Shown here in pieces: positions 9,241-19,213 of a DNA stretch of 62,099 bases. Position 1 is the stretch's first letter. Every line of letters begins with the position of its first letter. The stretch is from Endomicrobiales bacterium (lineage in GTDB: Bacteria > Elusimicrobiota > Endomicrobiia > Endomicrobiales > JAFGIL01). The DNA lies in assembly GCA_016929635.1 (NCBI GenBank), contig JAFGIL010000033.1, positions 1 through 62,099 on the forward strand, given 5' to 3'. The notes under the pieces were generated by a model. The model was not told the origin of the DNA. It made no database searches and saw only the letters and a list, made by a program, of their open reading frames with translations. Both the position numbers and the translations under genes were made by a program.

Positions 9241-10086
9241 ATGAAAATAATTAAAAAATCAATGCAAATGCAGTCCACGGCTCTGAGACTGCTTAAAAAG
9301 GGTAAGTCAATAGGATTCGTGCCTACAATGGGCGCTTTACATGAGGGTCATTTATCTCTTATAAAACGGGCAAGAAAGGAAAATGATGTTGTTGTAGTTT
9401 CCATATTTGTTAATCCCAAGCAGTTTGGCCCAAATGAGGATTACCTCAGATACCCTCGTCCGTTTAACAGGGATAAACAGATATGTTCGGACTCCGGTGT
9501 TGATTTTATTTTTGTACCGCCTGTTTCATCTATTTATTCGAAAGGATATTTGACATACGTGCAGGTTGAGAAAATGTCTGATGCATTGTGCGGCAGGTTC
9601 AGGCCCGGGCATTTCAGAGGCGTAACAACTATTGTTGCAAAACTTTTTAACATTGTCATGCCCGCAAAGGCGTATTTCGGCATGAAAGACTATCAGCAGT
9701 TAAAGATTATTGAGCGTATGGCCAGGGATTTGAATTTTCCTGTAGAAATCATACCTTGTCCTGTAATAAGAGAGCGTTCGGGTCTTGCGCTCTCAAGCAG
9801 GAACCAGTACTTATCAAGGGATGAATTTAATAAAAGCTCGAAGATTTTTGAAGCTTTAAAAATTGCCGAAGGTTTAATAAAAGACCAAAAAGTAAAAGAA
9901 GCAAAAAAAGTTGCCCAAAAGATATATTCACATATCAAAAAAATCCCGAATGCGGAGATTGACTATATAAGGATTAGCGACCCCGAAACACTGGAAAGTG
10001 TTACATTTATAAGCCTGCCTGTTTTGATAGCAGTAGCAGTATGGATCGGCAGAGCAAGATTGATCGATAATATTGTGATTAAGTGA
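9241..10086 (+). CDS. panC: Pantoate--beta-alanine ligase
   Basis: Joins pantoate and beta-alanine with ATP to form pantothenate. 281 residues. The nucleotidyltransferase signature PTMGALHEGHLSL (HxGH-like) lies near residue 30, and the second ATP loop reads RSGLALSSRN. The order panB-(GT39)-panC makes a partial pathway: panE and panD are not in the window. A 149-base gap without a clear promoter separates it from the transferase gene. The ribosome site is weak (AAGGG). Confidence 0.96.
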   Translation: MKIIKKSMQMQSTALRLLKKGKSIGFVPTMGALHEGHLSLIKRARKENDVVVVSIFVNPKQFGPNEDYLRYPRPFNRDKQICSDSGVDFIFVPPVSSIYSKGYLTYVQVEKMSDALCGRFRPGHFRGVTTIVAKLFNIVMPAKAYFGMKDYQQLKIIERMARDLNFPVEIIPCPVIRERSGLALSSRNQYLSRDEFNKSSKIFEALKIAEGLIKDQKVKEAKKVAQKIYSHIKKIPNAEIDYIRISDPETLESVTFISLPVLIAVAVWIGRARLIDNIVIK

Positions 10087-10101
10087 TTTTCATTTGATAA
10101 T

Positions 10102-10229
10102 TGTAGTGTAGGGGCTTGCACTTCGACTTTGCTCAGTGCCCTGAGCTTGTCGAATGGGTCCCCGTAAAAATAAAGAAATCCCAATTGCAATTGTACAAGA
10201 TTATTACGCCCACAAGGGGCTACACTACA
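10102..10229. repeat. Dispersed repeat, copy A, with terminal inverted repeats
   Basis: A 128-base non-coding element bounded by TGTAGTGTAG (10102-10111) and CTACACTACA (10220-10229). Its interior holds a block (CACTTCGACTTTGCTCAGTG ... GAATGGGTCCCCGTAA) that recurs in inverted orientation in copy B at 26861-26970. It fills the panC-nadB gap. It looks like a non-autonomous miniature element; no transposase for it is in the window. Confidence 0.8.
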
Positions 10230-10252
10230 AAAACATATAAAGGAAATTTAGT

Positions 10253-11854
10253 ATGATAAAGAGTGATTTTCTAGTTATAGGCAGCGGAATAGCCGGGCTT
10301 TCTTTTGCAATTAAAGCAAGCAAGATGGGTTCGGTTTCCCTTATAACAAAAAAAGAGCTTGATAACAGTTCAACGAACAAGGCCCAGGGAGGAGTTGCCT
10401 GCGTCTGGGATAAAAGTGATTCCTTCCAGAAACACATCCAGGATACATTGACTGCGGGAGACGGCCTTTGCAAAAAAGATATTGTGGAGCTTGTTGTACA
10501 GGAAGGCCCTGAAAGGATAAAGGAGTTAATAGACTGGGGTTTAAAATTTTCCGCCAAGAAAGGCAAAAAGGAGTTTGATTTAGGGCTTGAAGCAGGGCAT
10601 ACCCGGAGAAGAATATTTCATATAGGTGATTTTACCGGTTTAGAGATTGAAAAAGGTCTCATAAAAAAACTTAAAAGCACTCAAAATATAAAAATTTATG
10701 AGGATTATATATCAATAGACCTGATTACGACATCTAAACTGCAAAAAAGTTCTTCCGGGCAATCCGAAAAAAAGGAAAAATGCCTGGGCGCTTACGTTTT
10801 AAACAAGAATAAAAATCAGGTCGAGACGTTCCTGGCAAAAGTGGTTGTACTTGCTACAGGCGGTGCGGGAAAAGTGTATCTGTATACTTCCAATCCTGAT
10901 GTAAGCACGGGTGACGGTATAGCAATGGGTTACAGGGCAGGGGCGGTAATATCCAATATGGAGTTTGTTCAATTCCACCCCACATGTTTGTTTCATCCCA
11001 AGGCAAAGTCGTTCCTTATTTCAGAGGCGGTCCGCGGAGAGGGGGGTATTTTAAAGCTGCGCACGGGTAAGGCCTTCATGAAAAAATATCACCCTCTAAA
11101 GGAACTGGCGCCGAGGGATATTGTAGCGCGGGCAATAGATAATGAATTAAAAAGCAGCGGCGATGATTATGTCCTTCTGGACATAACGCATAAACCCAAG
11201 AAGTTTCTGCTGAAACGTTTTCCTAACATTTATAAACAATGCCTTGAATACGGCATTGATATGGCAAAAGATCCCATACCTGTAGTGCCTGCTGCCCACT
11301 ATTTTTGCGGGGGCATACTTGTAAACGAGTCCGGGCAGACTTCGATAAATAATCTGTTTGCCATAGGCGAGGTTGCATGCACGGGTTTGCACGGCGCAAA
11401 CAGGCTTGCTTCAAATTCGCTGTTGGAAGCTCTCGTTTTTGCAGAGCGCTGTGTTAAAAAATCCAAAGAATTAGTTAAAGAAGCAGAGGTTACAGCAGAT
11501 ATACCAAAATGGGACATAGGAGATGCGCGCGACAGCGATGAGTCGGTAGTGGTAACGCAGAACTGGGAAGAGATTAGGCTTTTTATGTGGAACTATGTGG
11601 GCATAGTCCGCAGCAACAAGCGACTGGAAAGGGCATTAAGAAGAATTGAGCTTTTTCAGCAGGAAATAGCCGAGTATTACTGGAACTTTATAATAACAAG
11701 CGATCTAATTGAACTGAGGAACATAGCAACCGTTGCTGAACTGATAATAAAGGGCGCAAGAAAACGGAAAGAAAGCCGGGGACTGCAGTATAATATAGAT
11801 TATCCGGATAAACTGCCGAAAGCGGAAGATACTCTGCTCGGCAGGTTTTCCTGA
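10253..11854 (+). CDS. nadB: L-aspartate oxidase
   Basis: Oxidises aspartate to iminoaspartate with FAD for NAD synthesis. 533 residues. The FAD Rossmann loop GSGIAGL starts at residue 10. The catalytic region holds VQFHPTC and SEAVRGEGG, and the FAD-binding end holds HGANRLASNSLLEALVF. The succinate dehydrogenase-like C-terminal helical domain is present. nadA and nadC are not nearby. It belongs to the flavoprotein fumarate reductase superfamily; the short 'AGHTRRRIFH' context and length favour NadB over SdhA. Confidence 0.93.
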   Translation: MIKSDFLVIGSGIAGLSFAIKASKMGSVSLITKKELDNSSTNKAQGGVACVWDKSDSFQKHIQDTLTAGDGLCKKDIVELVVQEGPERIKELIDWGLKFSAKKGKKEFDLGLEAGHTRRRIFHIGDFTGLEIEKGLIKKLKSTQNIKIYEDYISIDLITTSKLQKSSSGQSEKKEKCLGAYVLNKNKNQVETFLAKVVVLATGGAGKVYLYTSNPDVSTGDGIAMGYRAGAVISNMEFVQFHPTCLFHPKAKSFLISEAVRGEGGILKLRTGKAFMKKYHPLKELAPRDIVARAIDNELKSSGDDYVLLDITHKPKKFLLKRFPNIYKQCLEYGIDMAKDPIPVVPAAHYFCGGILVNESGQTSINNLFAIGEVACTGLHGANRLASNSLLEALVFAERCVKKSKELVKEAEVTADIPKWDIGDARDSDESVVVTQNWEEIRLFMWNYVGIVRSNKRLERALRRIELFQQEIAEYYWNFIITSDLIELRNIATVAELIIKGARKRKESRGLQYNIDYPDKLPKAEDTLLGRFS

Positions 11855-11865
11855 TACAGGAAAGA

Positions 11866-12597
11866 ATGGTTATGCCGAAGAAAAAAATTAATACGAGAAA
11901 AAACAGCAGCAAAAACAGGGAGCCGTTTGACCAGGAGAAAGTTACAAATATAATCGGCCATGAGATGAGGAATATTTTTGCGAATATAACAAATGCCGTA
12001 TATCTGCTGAAGCTTGAGCTGCCCACGGTTTTAAGCGCCAAGCCCGAGAGCAAGTTCCCAAGACATGTCCAGATTCTGGAAAACGCCGTAAAATCTATGG
12101 ATAACATTATACATAATATGCTGGATTATTCGCGTAAAAGGCAGCCGGTCTTTTTCAGGGAAGATTTGAATGCAATTATAAATGGTATCCTTGAAAAAAC
12201 CCTGATTCCTGAAAATATAACATTAAAACTGGAATTAAATGAAATTCCGAAAGTATCGTTTGACCCCGAAGAGATTACACAGGCAATAAAGAATTTAATA
12301 AGCAACGCTCTGGACAGTATGTTTGATAAAAAAGAGGGGCATCTTACAATAAAAACAAAGAAAACCGATGATGGGAAGTTTGTTTCTCTGGAAGTAGAGG
12401 ATACAGGCTGCGGCATAGATGCCGGAGATATCGATAAAGTATTAGAACCTTTTTTTTCCGGAAAATCCAAAGGCGTGGGGCTGGGACTGACGGTTGCACG
12501 CAGGGTTGTAGAAGACCGGCACAAGGGTAAACTAAAAATCAGCAGCCAGTTGGATAAAGGCACAAAGATTCAGATTCAACTGCCTGTGGAACAATAG
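11866..12597 (+). CDS. Soluble sensor histidine kinase core
   Basis: 243 residues without membrane helices or a recognisable sensor domain. A HisKA helix carries the phospho-acceptor histidine (H32 in GHEMRN), followed by an HATPase domain with N box (NLISNALDSM), G1 (DTGCGID) and G2 (GLGLTVARRVV). The basic N-terminal tail is short. It starts 12 bases after nadB and is followed 9 bases later by a receiver-GGDEF protein, its probable partner. The input signal is unknown. Confidence 0.87.
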   Translation: MVMPKKKINTRKNSSKNREPFDQEKVTNIIGHEMRNIFANITNAVYLLKLELPTVLSAKPESKFPRHVQILENAVKSMDNIIHNMLDYSRKRQPVFFREDLNAIINGILEKTLIPENITLKLELNEIPKVSFDPEEITQAIKNLISNALDSMFDKKEGHLTIKTKKTDDGKFVSLEVEDTGCGIDAGDIDKVLEPFFSGKSKGVGLGLTVARRVVEDRHKGKLKISSQLDKGTKIQIQLPVEQ

Positions 12598-12605
12598 AAG
12601 GGGTT

Positions 12606-13541
12606 ATGATTTTAAAAAGCAGTAAACAAAAACCGGCAAGAATATTGATTGTAGAAGATGAAGAAGGCATAAAAGAAACAATGAAGGATATCCTGGAAAC
12701 CGAAGGTTATATTGTGAAGGCGTCTTCTTCGGTTAAGGAATCAAAGGAAATGATTAATGATATAAATTTTGATATGGTTATTTCAGATTTGTCTTTAAGC
12801 GATGAGTCCGGGATGGCTTTGGTGGATTTTGTCAGAGAAAAGGATAAATTCGTCTCTTTTTTGCTTATGACCGGATACGGAACCATGGAAACAGCGATAG
12901 AAGCAATGAAAAAGAATGTTGATGAATACATCCTTAAGCCGGTGGACCCCAGGGATCTGATGAACAAAGTAAAAATCTATTTGGACAAATACAGAGCTGA
13001 AAGGGAAAAAGATGTTCTTGTAGGCAAGTTAAAGAAGTCAAACATTAAACTGCTGGAAATAAGCAAAACAGACGAGCTGACAGGTGTCTCAAACAGAAGA
13101 TACTTTTTCAATCAACTATACATAGAAATGCAGAGGGCAAAAAGGCAGGACAACCCGTTAGCCCTGATGATGTGTGATGTGGACGGCTTTAAGAGATATA
13201 ACGATACGAAAGGGCACATCGAGGGTGATAAAGTCCTTAAAAAAATAGCAAAGCTGATTAAGTTAAGCGTCAGGAACTATGTTGACCAGATATTCAGGTA
13301 TGGCGGAGATGAGTTTACCATAATTGTCCCTGAAATTGAAAGAAAGAATGCCCTGAAACTTTCCAAAAGAATAATCGAAAAAGTCAGGGATAAGTTTAAA
13401 ACACAGAAAGTAGGTTTAAGTATCGGAATAAGCTGTTATAATTCAAAAAGCTTCAATCTGCCTTTAAAGAAATTCATAAATATAGCTGATAAAAAACTCT
13501 ACAAAGCAAAAAAAATGGGCGGGAACAACTCGGCCGCCTAA
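12606..13541 (+). CDS. Response regulator with diguanylate cyclase domain
   Basis: 311 residues. An N-terminal receiver domain has the acidic pocket (VEDEE), phospho-acceptor D61 in ISDLSL and conserved K111. A helix links it to a GGDEF domain beginning DELTGVSNRRYF, with the intact catalytic motif YGGDEF (233-237). The usual RxxD inhibitory site reads NYVD, so product inhibition may be lost. Like PleD/WspR proteins, it probably makes cyclic di-GMP when phosphorylated by the adjacent kinase. An HD-GYP protein that could degrade the messenger lies at 21941. Confidence 0.9.
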   Translation: MILKSSKQKPARILIVEDEEGIKETMKDILETEGYIVKASSSVKESKEMINDINFDMVISDLSLSDESGMALVDFVREKDKFVSFLLMTGYGTMETAIEAMKKNVDEYILKPVDPRDLMNKVKIYLDKYRAEREKDVLVGKLKKSNIKLLEISKTDELTGVSNRRYFFNQLYIEMQRAKRQDNPLALMMCDVDGFKRYNDTKGHIEGDKVLKKIAKLIKLSVRNYVDQIFRYGGDEFTIIVPEIERKNALKLSKRIIEKVRDKFKTQKVGLSIGISCYNSKSFNLPLKKFINIADKKLYKAKKMGGNNSAA

Positions 13542-13545
13542 AATA

Positions 13546-14451
13546 TTGGGGTCAGGTCTTGCATTGCAACATTTACAAGATATTAAAACTATGAGTAGAC
13601 CGTTAAGAATTTCATATGAAGGGGCCATATATCACATTACTGCAAGAGGTAATGAAAAACGCGATATTTTTATTGAAGATTATGACCGTATATATTTTCT
13701 GAAACTTCTGGAGAAGTGTATACACCATTTTAAATGGATATGCCACGCTTATTGTCTAATGGATAACCACTATCATTTTATAATGGAAATAACGCGCACT
13801 AATATTTCCGAAGGTATGAGGCAATTAAATGGTGTCTATACTCAATATTTTAATCATAAGTATAATAGAGTAGGCCATTTGTTTCAGGGAAGGTTTAAAG
13901 GTATTTTAGTTCAAAAGGATAGTCATTTATTGGAATTGTGCCGATATGTTGTTATAAATCCAGTCAGGGCTAAAAAATGCAAGAAAGCGAGCGATTATAC
14001 TTGGAGTAGTTATCGTGCTATGGTGGGATTAGAAAAGAAGCCCTCGTTTTTGTGTACGGACTGGATATTATCACAGTTCAGCGAGTCGCGGTCCAAAGCA
14101 GAAAAATTTTATTCGGCATTTGTGGATGAAGGATTACAGGATACTCCCTGGGACAGATTAAAAGGTCAGATTTATTACGGAAGTGATGAATTCATACTAA
14201 AGATATGCAAAGGATTGGATAAATTGAAAGAAATACCTGTCTTACACACAACACCCGTGAGGCCTTCCTTATCGGAGATAGTGAGCAAGCCGAGGGGAGT
14301 GTTGATAGCAAATAAAGAACATGGTTACAAACTAACAGAAATAGCAAAACATCTTGGAGTCCACTATTCGACTGTTAGCAGGCGTATTAGAGAGATGGAG
14401 AAAAATGGGTAATTGTTATGAAAAATGTTGCAATGCAAGACCTGACCCCAA
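13546..14451. mobile_element. RAYT/Y1 transposon with perfect 29-bp terminal inverted repeats
   Basis: The left end at 13546-13574 begins TTGGGGTCAGGTCTTGCATT and matches the right end at 14423-14451 in perfect reverse complement over 29 bases. Between them is one gene for a tyrosine (HUH) transposase. The left end lies five bases after the stop of the diguanylate cyclase gene; the right end overlaps the first codons of uvrA. There is no obvious target-site duplication, as expected for Y1 transposition. Perfect ends suggest recent activity. Confidence 0.9.
13591..14412 (+). CDS. REP-associated tyrosine transposase (Y1_Tnp family)
   Basis: 273 residues from the ATG at 13591 (MSRPLRI), the usual family start. 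The HUH pair is H60/H62 in MDNHYHFIM, and the nucleophile is probably Y119 in [13 protein letters not shown]. After the roughly 150-residue catalytic domain comes a tail ending in a helix-turn-helix ([17 protein letters not shown]) that resembles a DnaA/MarR-type DNA reader and may recognise the hairpin ends. It lies inside the inverted repeats and probably mobilises them. An upstream TTG in the same frame is less likely because it lies in the terminal repeat. Confidence 0.9.
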   Translation: MSRPLRISYEGAIYHITARGNEKRDIFIEDYDRIYFLKLLEKCIHHFKWICHAYCLMDNHYHFIMEITRTNISEGMRQLNGVYTQYFNHKYNRVGHLFQGRFKGILVQKDSHLLELCRYVVINPVRAKKCKKASDYTWSSYRAMVGLEKKPSFLCTDWILSQFSESRSKAEKFYSAFVDEGLQDTPWDRLKGQIYYGSDEFILKICKGLDKLKEIPVLHTTPVRPSLSEIVSKPRGVLIANKEHGYKLTEIAKHLGVHYSTVSRRIREMEKNG

Positions 14452-17243
14452 AAATAATTATACGCGGAGCAAGGGAACACAACCTTAAAAATATAAATCT
14501 TGAGATACCAAGAGACAAACTTGTCGTTATTACAGGCCTTTCGGGATCCGGCAAGTCGTCATTGGCTTTTGATACTATATACGCAGAAGGACAGAGAAGA
14601 TACGTGGAGTCTCTTTCTGCTTATGCCCGGCAGTTTCTGGAACTCATGGAAAAGCCTGATGTGGATATTATAGAGGGCCTGTCACCAGCCATAGCTATCC
14701 AGCAGCGCACTCCGTCGCACAATCCCCGCTCAACAGTTGGAACAGTAACAGAGATATACGATTATTTGCGTTTACTTTTTGCAAGAATCGGCGTGCCTCA
14801 TTGCCCTGAATGCAGAAAGGAGATTCACCCCCAGTCTGCGCAGCAGATAATAGATGAAATAATGAAGATGCCTCAGGGTACAAGAATACAGATTCTGTCT
14901 CCTCTGGTAATCGGAAGGATTGGTACTTACGAGGAGCTTTTTAAGAGGCTGTTTAAGTCCGGATATGTAAGAGTGAGGGTTGACGGAAAGGTTTACAATC
15001 TGGAAGAGAAAATAAAACTGGACCGCTACAAAAAACATACAATAGAGCTTATAGTTGACAGAATCCAGATAGGCCCTGATTCCAGAACAAGGATCGCTGA
15101 TTCCGTTGAAACGGCGCTGAAAGAATCCAGGGGCCTGGTTTTAGTTGTGATTGACTCAAAGCACGAGCGTATTTTCAGCGAGCATCATGCATGTACCAGC
15201 TGCGGAATAAGCCTGCCGGAGATCGAGCCCAGGCTTTTTTCTTTTAATTCGCCTTATGGGGCATGTCCGGAATGTAGCGGCCTGGGCACAAAACTTGATG
15301 TAGCCGAAGATTTAGTGGTTCCCAATAAAAATATTTCGGTCAGCGAAGGCGCTCTTGAGCCCTGGTCTGAGCCGATAACCACACGTACCCACCGCTGGAA
15401 GTCTTCGTGGAGCGGCTGGTATATAGAGATGCTTAAGGATGCGTGCAAGCGCCATGGTATTTCTGCAGGTAAACCCTGGAAAAAGTTAACCCGTAAACAG
15501 CAGGAGATATTTTTATACGGAGATAGCGAGTTTGAAGGGGTGATAAATAATCTGGAACGCAGATACAAAGAGACGGAATCAGATTATGTAAGAGAGGAAA
15601 TTTACAATAAATACATGCGCAGAAGGGTTTGCCCTACCTGCAGCGGGGCCCGCCTTAAGAAGGAATCCCTTTCCGTTACTGTTGATAATAAATCCGTTTA
15701 TGAAATTGTCCGGATGTCGGTCAATCAAACCCAGAAGTTGTTTAGTGACCTTAAATTGTCTGAAAAGGAAAAAATAATCAGCCGGGTTATATTAAAGGAG
15801 ATAAACTCACGCCTTTCATTTCTGGTAAATGTTGGTTTGGGTTATTTAACACTGGACAGGGAAAGCTATACTTTGGCCGGAGGAGAGGCGCAGAGAATAC
15901 ACCTTGCAACCCAGATCGGCTCGGGATTAACTGGAGTTTTATATGTGCTGGATGAGCCGTCCATAGGACTTCATCAGAGAGATAACAGAAGATTGCTTAA
16001 TACTTTAGTAAAGCTGCGGGACCTGGGAAATACCTTAGTAATTGTTGAACATGATGAAGAAACTATCCGAACTGCAGACTGGATAGTTGATCTGGGGCCC
16101 GGAGCCGGTGTACACGGCGGGGATGTTGTTGTATCCGGCACGCTTGCACAGGTTTTAAGTAACAGGCAGTCTTTAACAGCAAAATATTTGAACGATAAAT
16201 TAAAGATTCCTGTACCTGACAGGCGCCGCAAACCCGATGGGAGATATCTGGAGATAGTAAAAGCTTCACAGTTTAATTTAAAAAATATTGATGTTAAGAT
16301 ACCGCTGGGGCTGTGCGTTTGCGTCACGGGAGTTTCAGGTTCAGGAAAGTCCACGCTGGTTCATGAGGTTTTATATAAGTCATTGGCCCAGAAACTTTAC
16401 AAAGCAAAGGATATGCCCGGTAAGCACGAAAAAATTCTGGGGCTGGAACATCTTGATAAAGTAATCATCGTGGACCAATCGCCGATAGGTCGTACCCCGC
16501 GCTCAAATCCGGCAACTTACACCGGAGCTTTTTCACCGATACGGGATTTATTTTCCCAGGTTCCCGAATCCAAAAGGCGGGGCTATAAACCCGGAAGGTT
16601 TTCATTTAACGTAAAAGGCGGCAGATGCGAGAACTGCAGGGGTGACGGTACCCTGAAAATCGAAATGCAGTTTCTGCCTGACGTTTATGTTCATTGCGAA
16701 GTTTGTCACGGTAAAAGGTTTAACGAGGAAACGCTGCAGGTTAAATACAAAGGCAAAAACATAGCTGAAGTTCTGGATATGACAGTAGAGGAAAGTGTTG
16801 ATTTTTTCCAGAATATACCTATACTTAAGAGGATTTTGGGGACGCTTGATGATGTGGGCCTGGGATATATAAAACTCGGGCAGGCGGCAACAACGTTATC
16901 AGGCGGCGAAGCCCAGAGAGTAAAGCTGGCAACGGAGCTTTCAAAACGCAGTACGGGCAGGACCCTTTATATTCTGGATGAACCTACCACAGGGCTGCAT
17001 TTTGCAGATGTGGAAAAGCTGTTAAATGTGTTGCACAGGCTGGTAGATACAGGAAATACAGTATTGGTTATTGAGCATAATCTGGAAGTAATCAAAACAG
17101 CTGACTGGATAATAGATTTAGGCCCGGAAGGCGGGGAAAACGGAGGACACGTTGTTGCCAGCGGTTCTCCTGAAAATATAGTTAAGGACAAAAAGTCCTT
17201 TACCGGGCAGTACCTAGGAAAACTGTTAAAAGGCAATTCTTGA
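14418..17243 (+). CDS. uvrA: Excinuclease ABC subunit A
   Basis: DNA damage recognition ATPase of nucleotide excision repair. 941 residues with two ABC modules: Walker [10 protein letters not shown] at 40-48 and GVSGSGKST in the second half. There are zinc-finger cysteine pairs (CPEC, CTSC/CPECSG, CPTCSG, CENC) and two LSGGEAQR-type signatures. The first 12 residues ([12 protein letters not shown]) are encoded by the right end of the adjacent transposon; the conserved family start [10 protein letters not shown] follows directly. All plausible start codons lie in the transposon end. The start is 5 bases after the transposase stop, so it may rely on translational coupling. Confidence 0.97.
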   Translation: MKNVAMQDLTPKIIIRGAREHNLKNINLEIPRDKLVVITGLSGSGKSSLAFDTIYAEGQRRYVESLSAYARQFLELMEKPDVDIIEGLSPAIAIQQRTPSHNPRSTVGTVTEIYDYLRLLFARIGVPHCPECRKEIHPQSAQQIIDEIMKMPQGTRIQILSPLVIGRIGTYEELFKRLFKSGYVRVRVDGKVYNLEEKIKLDRYKKHTIELIVDRIQIGPDSRTRIADSVETALKESRGLVLVVIDSKHERIFSEHHACTSCGISLPEIEPRLFSFNSPYGACPECSGLGTKLDVAEDLVVPNKNISVSEGALEPWSEPITTRTHRWKSSWSGWYIEMLKDACKRHGISAGKPWKKLTRKQQEIFLYGDSEFEGVINNLERRYKETESDYVREEIYNKYMRRRVCPTCSGARLKKESLSVTVDNKSVYEIVRMSVNQTQKLFSDLKLSEKEKIISRVILKEINSRLSFLVNVGLGYLTLDRESYTLAGGEAQRIHLATQIGSGLTGVLYVLDEPSIGLHQRDNRRLLNTLVKLRDLGNTLVIVEHDEETIRTADWIVDLGPGAGVHGGDVVVSGTLAQVLSNRQSLTAKYLNDKLKIPVPDRRRKPDGRYLEIVKASQFNLKNIDVKIPLGLCVCVTGVSGSGKSTLVHEVLYKSLAQKLYKAKDMPGKHEKILGLEHLDKVIIVDQSPIGRTPRSNPATYTGAFSPIRDLFSQVPESKRRGYKPGRFSFNVKGGRCENCRGDGTLKIEMQFLPDVYVHCEVCHGKRFNEETLQVKYKGKNIAEVLDMTVEESVDFFQNIPILKRILGTLDDVGLGYIKLGQAATTLSGGEAQRVKLATELSKRSTGRTLYILDEPTTGLHFADVEKLLNVLHRLVDTGNTVLVIEHNLEVIKTADWIIDLGPEGGENGGHVVASGSPENIVKDKKSFTGQYLGKLLKGNS

Positions 17244-17297
17244 CAACAATAGGAATATTAAGTAAAATTTAAAAAACTTAAAGCATTTGGAGGCGCC

Positions 17298-17867
17298 ATG
17301 TTAAAAAGATTAACAATTTTATTTTGTATATTTATATTAATATCAGGATGTGCAAAACAGAAGAGATCAGGTGATATGACCAGAGGGGAAAAGGCCGGGG
17401 CAGAAGATGTTGACGAAGCAGGAATCCGCCACGGTGACTGGCACAGCACTCCGGAGTTAAAAAGCATTCATTTTAGTTTTGACAAGTCAGATTTGTTGCC
17501 GGAAGCCAGGGAGGTATTACAGAAAAACGCGGAGTATTTAAAGAGCAATACAGACATTAATGTTATGGTTGAAGGTCATTGTGACGAAAGAGGCACTATC
17601 GAATACAATTTAGGGCTCGGGCAGAGAAGGGCCAGTGCAGTACGTGAATACTATGGCAAGTTGGGAGTTTCTCTAAGCCGTATCGGGACTATATCTTACG
17701 GAGAGGAAAAACCTTTGGATACAGGTCATACCGAGGAGTCATGGTATAAAAACAGGAGAGCCGAGACAAAAATCCGCAACATAAAGCCTCCAATGGAAGC
17801 TGAAGAAGGCACAGTCAACACCGAAAAAGATAAAGATAACCCCGGCCAGAAAAAATATTCGCCCTGA
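17298..17867 (+). CDS. pal: Peptidoglycan-associated lipoprotein
   Basis: Outer-membrane lipoprotein that ties the envelope to peptidoglycan in the Tol-Pal system. The signal peptide ends in a lipobox (LISGC, cysteine near residue 18), and an OmpA-like domain begins IHFSFDKSDLLPEA with the DAP-binding VEGHCDERGTIEYNLGLGQRRA stretch. 189 residues; the C-terminal tail rich in K, E and N is longer than usual. It heads a gene run of Tol-Pal functions ordered differently from that of enterobacteria. Confidence 0.92.
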   Translation: MLKRLTILFCIFILISGCAKQKRSGDMTRGEKAGAEDVDEAGIRHGDWHSTPELKSIHFSFDKSDLLPEAREVLQKNAEYLKSNTDINVMVEGHCDERGTIEYNLGLGQRRASAVREYYGKLGVSLSRIGTISYGEEKPLDTGHTEESWYKNRRAETKIRNIKPPMEAEEGTVNTEKDKDNPGQKKYSP

Positions 17868-17888
17868 TTGAATAGAATTTAGTTATAA

Positions 17889-18590
17889 ATGAAAAATATA
17901 TACACTTTAAGTTTAATGGTTTTATTATTCAGCCTCTCTTTTAGTGGGTGCATTGCCACTTCCAGGGAGTATGTTGATTTAAAAGACGAGATTTATCAAT
18001 TGCAGTTGAAGCTCAACGAGGTACAGAAAAACCAGGCGGATCTTTCAGCAAAGATGGATACCCTGACTGTCAGTATGGATGCATTGAATGCTGAACTCGT
18101 CGAAACCCAGAATAGCATGTCTCTTTTGGGACAGAGGCTTGAAGACGTAGAGTCAAACCTTACAAGAAGAATCAACAACGTTTCAGATACAGGTTCATCT
18201 TCATCGGCATCACCGGCCCCCTCAAAAGTATACCAGCTGGCTTACAGTGATTTCTCGCGTGGTAAATATGAGCTTGCAATGGTAGGCTTTAAATCTTATT
18301 TGGAAGAATACCCGAATGGAGAGTTATCTGACCAGGCTCAATACTATCTCGGGGAGTGTTACTACTCCCAGGGAAAATGGCAGGAAGCTTCCGACGAGTT
18401 TGAGTTAGTGGAAAAAAAATACAATAATCCCAGATCTGTTCCGGCTGCACGCCTAAAAAGGGCTTTATCCCTGGAACAGCTGGATAAAAAAGAAGAAGCC
18501 AAAAAAGTACTGGAAGATTTAATAAAAGATTTTCCTAACAGCCCTGAGTCCTATACTGCAAAGGACAAACTAAAAGGCCTTCCGAAATAA
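17889..18590 (+). CDS. cpoB: Tol-Pal system protein CpoB (YbgF), lipoprotein form
   Basis: 233 residues. The signal ends in FSGC, so it is probably lipidated, unlike the soluble E. coli protein. A coiled coil (about residues 30-100: DLKDEIYQLQLKLNEVQ and onward) is followed by three TPR units (YQLAYSDFSRGKYELA, QAQYYLGECYYSQGKWQEA and so on), the CpoB architecture. It links outer-membrane constriction with septal wall synthesis. The last base of its stop codon is shared with the ATG of the next gene. Confidence 0.85.
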   Translation: MKNIYTLSLMVLLFSLSFSGCIATSREYVDLKDEIYQLQLKLNEVQKNQADLSAKMDTLTVSMDALNAELVETQNSMSLLGQRLEDVESNLTRRINNVSDTGSSSSASPAPSKVYQLAYSDFSRGKYELAMVGFKSYLEEYPNGELSDQAQYYLGECYYSQGKWQEASDEFELVEKKYNNPRSVPAARLKRALSLEQLDKKEEAKKVLEDLIKDFPNSPESYTAKDKLKGLPK

Positions 18591-19198
18591 TGGAAAATGA
18601 CCTCAAGGTAGCTCTTGTTTTATCAATAATAGTACATTTAAGCATTTTTTTATTGACGTCTTTCAGGTCCAGGCGAATTATTTACGTTAATATTCCCGTG
18701 GACCTTTTCTTTTATACAACACCGGCACCTCCTGCGGAGGTTAAAGAGCAGGCTCCTCCAAAAGAGGAAGAGATAGTTATCCCAAAAAAACCAAAGAAGA
18801 AAGCCGAAAAGAAAAAAGAAGAGAAAAAAGTCACAGAAAAAAAAGAAAAGCCCGCGCCTGAACCCAAACCGGAACCTAAACAGCTTACCCCTTCAAGCCA
18901 GATAAGCCTGGAGTCAGCCAAGTTTCCTTATGCCTATTATACAAATATGATTGTAAAAAAAATCAGCCAGAATTGGCAGTGGTCCGTTGATTTCGGCGAG
19001 CTGAAGGCAGTGTTGTATTTTCGCATACAAAGGGATGGAAATATAGACAGCCTGGAAATAAAAACATCTTCCGGCGATAAGCTGTTTGATAAGCAGGCAT
19101 TAAGGGCCGTAGAAATTTCGTCTCCTTTTCCTCCTTTGCCTTTCAGCTATGATGAAAAAGACTTGGGCGTATTTTTTGAGTTTTCCTTTAAAGAGTAG
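18590..19198 (+). CDS. TolA/TonB-like periplasm-spanning protein
   Basis: 202 residues: one N-terminal inner-membrane helix (VALVLSIIVHLSIFLL), a long Pro/Glu/Lys-rich rod (about 40-105), then a TonB/TolA C-terminal fold (YYTNMIVKKISQNW ... DKQALRAVEISSPFPPLP). Its location among pal, cpoB and tolB argues that it plays the TolA part, passing proton-motive energy to Pal and TolB. By sequence it could equally serve the TonB-dependent receptor at 59915. The start codon overlaps the preceding stop (TAATG). Confidence 0.82.
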   Translation: MENDLKVALVLSIIVHLSIFLLTSFRSRRIIYVNIPVDLFFYTTPAPPAEVKEQAPPKEEEIVIPKKPKKKAEKKKEEKKVTEKKEKPAPEPKPEPKQLTPSSQISLESAKFPYAYYTNMIVKKISQNWQWSVDFGELKAVLYFRIQRDGNIDSLEIKTSSGDKLFDKQALRAVEISSPFPPLPFSYDEKDLGVFFEFSFKE

Positions 19199-19213
19199 GT
19201 TTAAAGTCATCTT

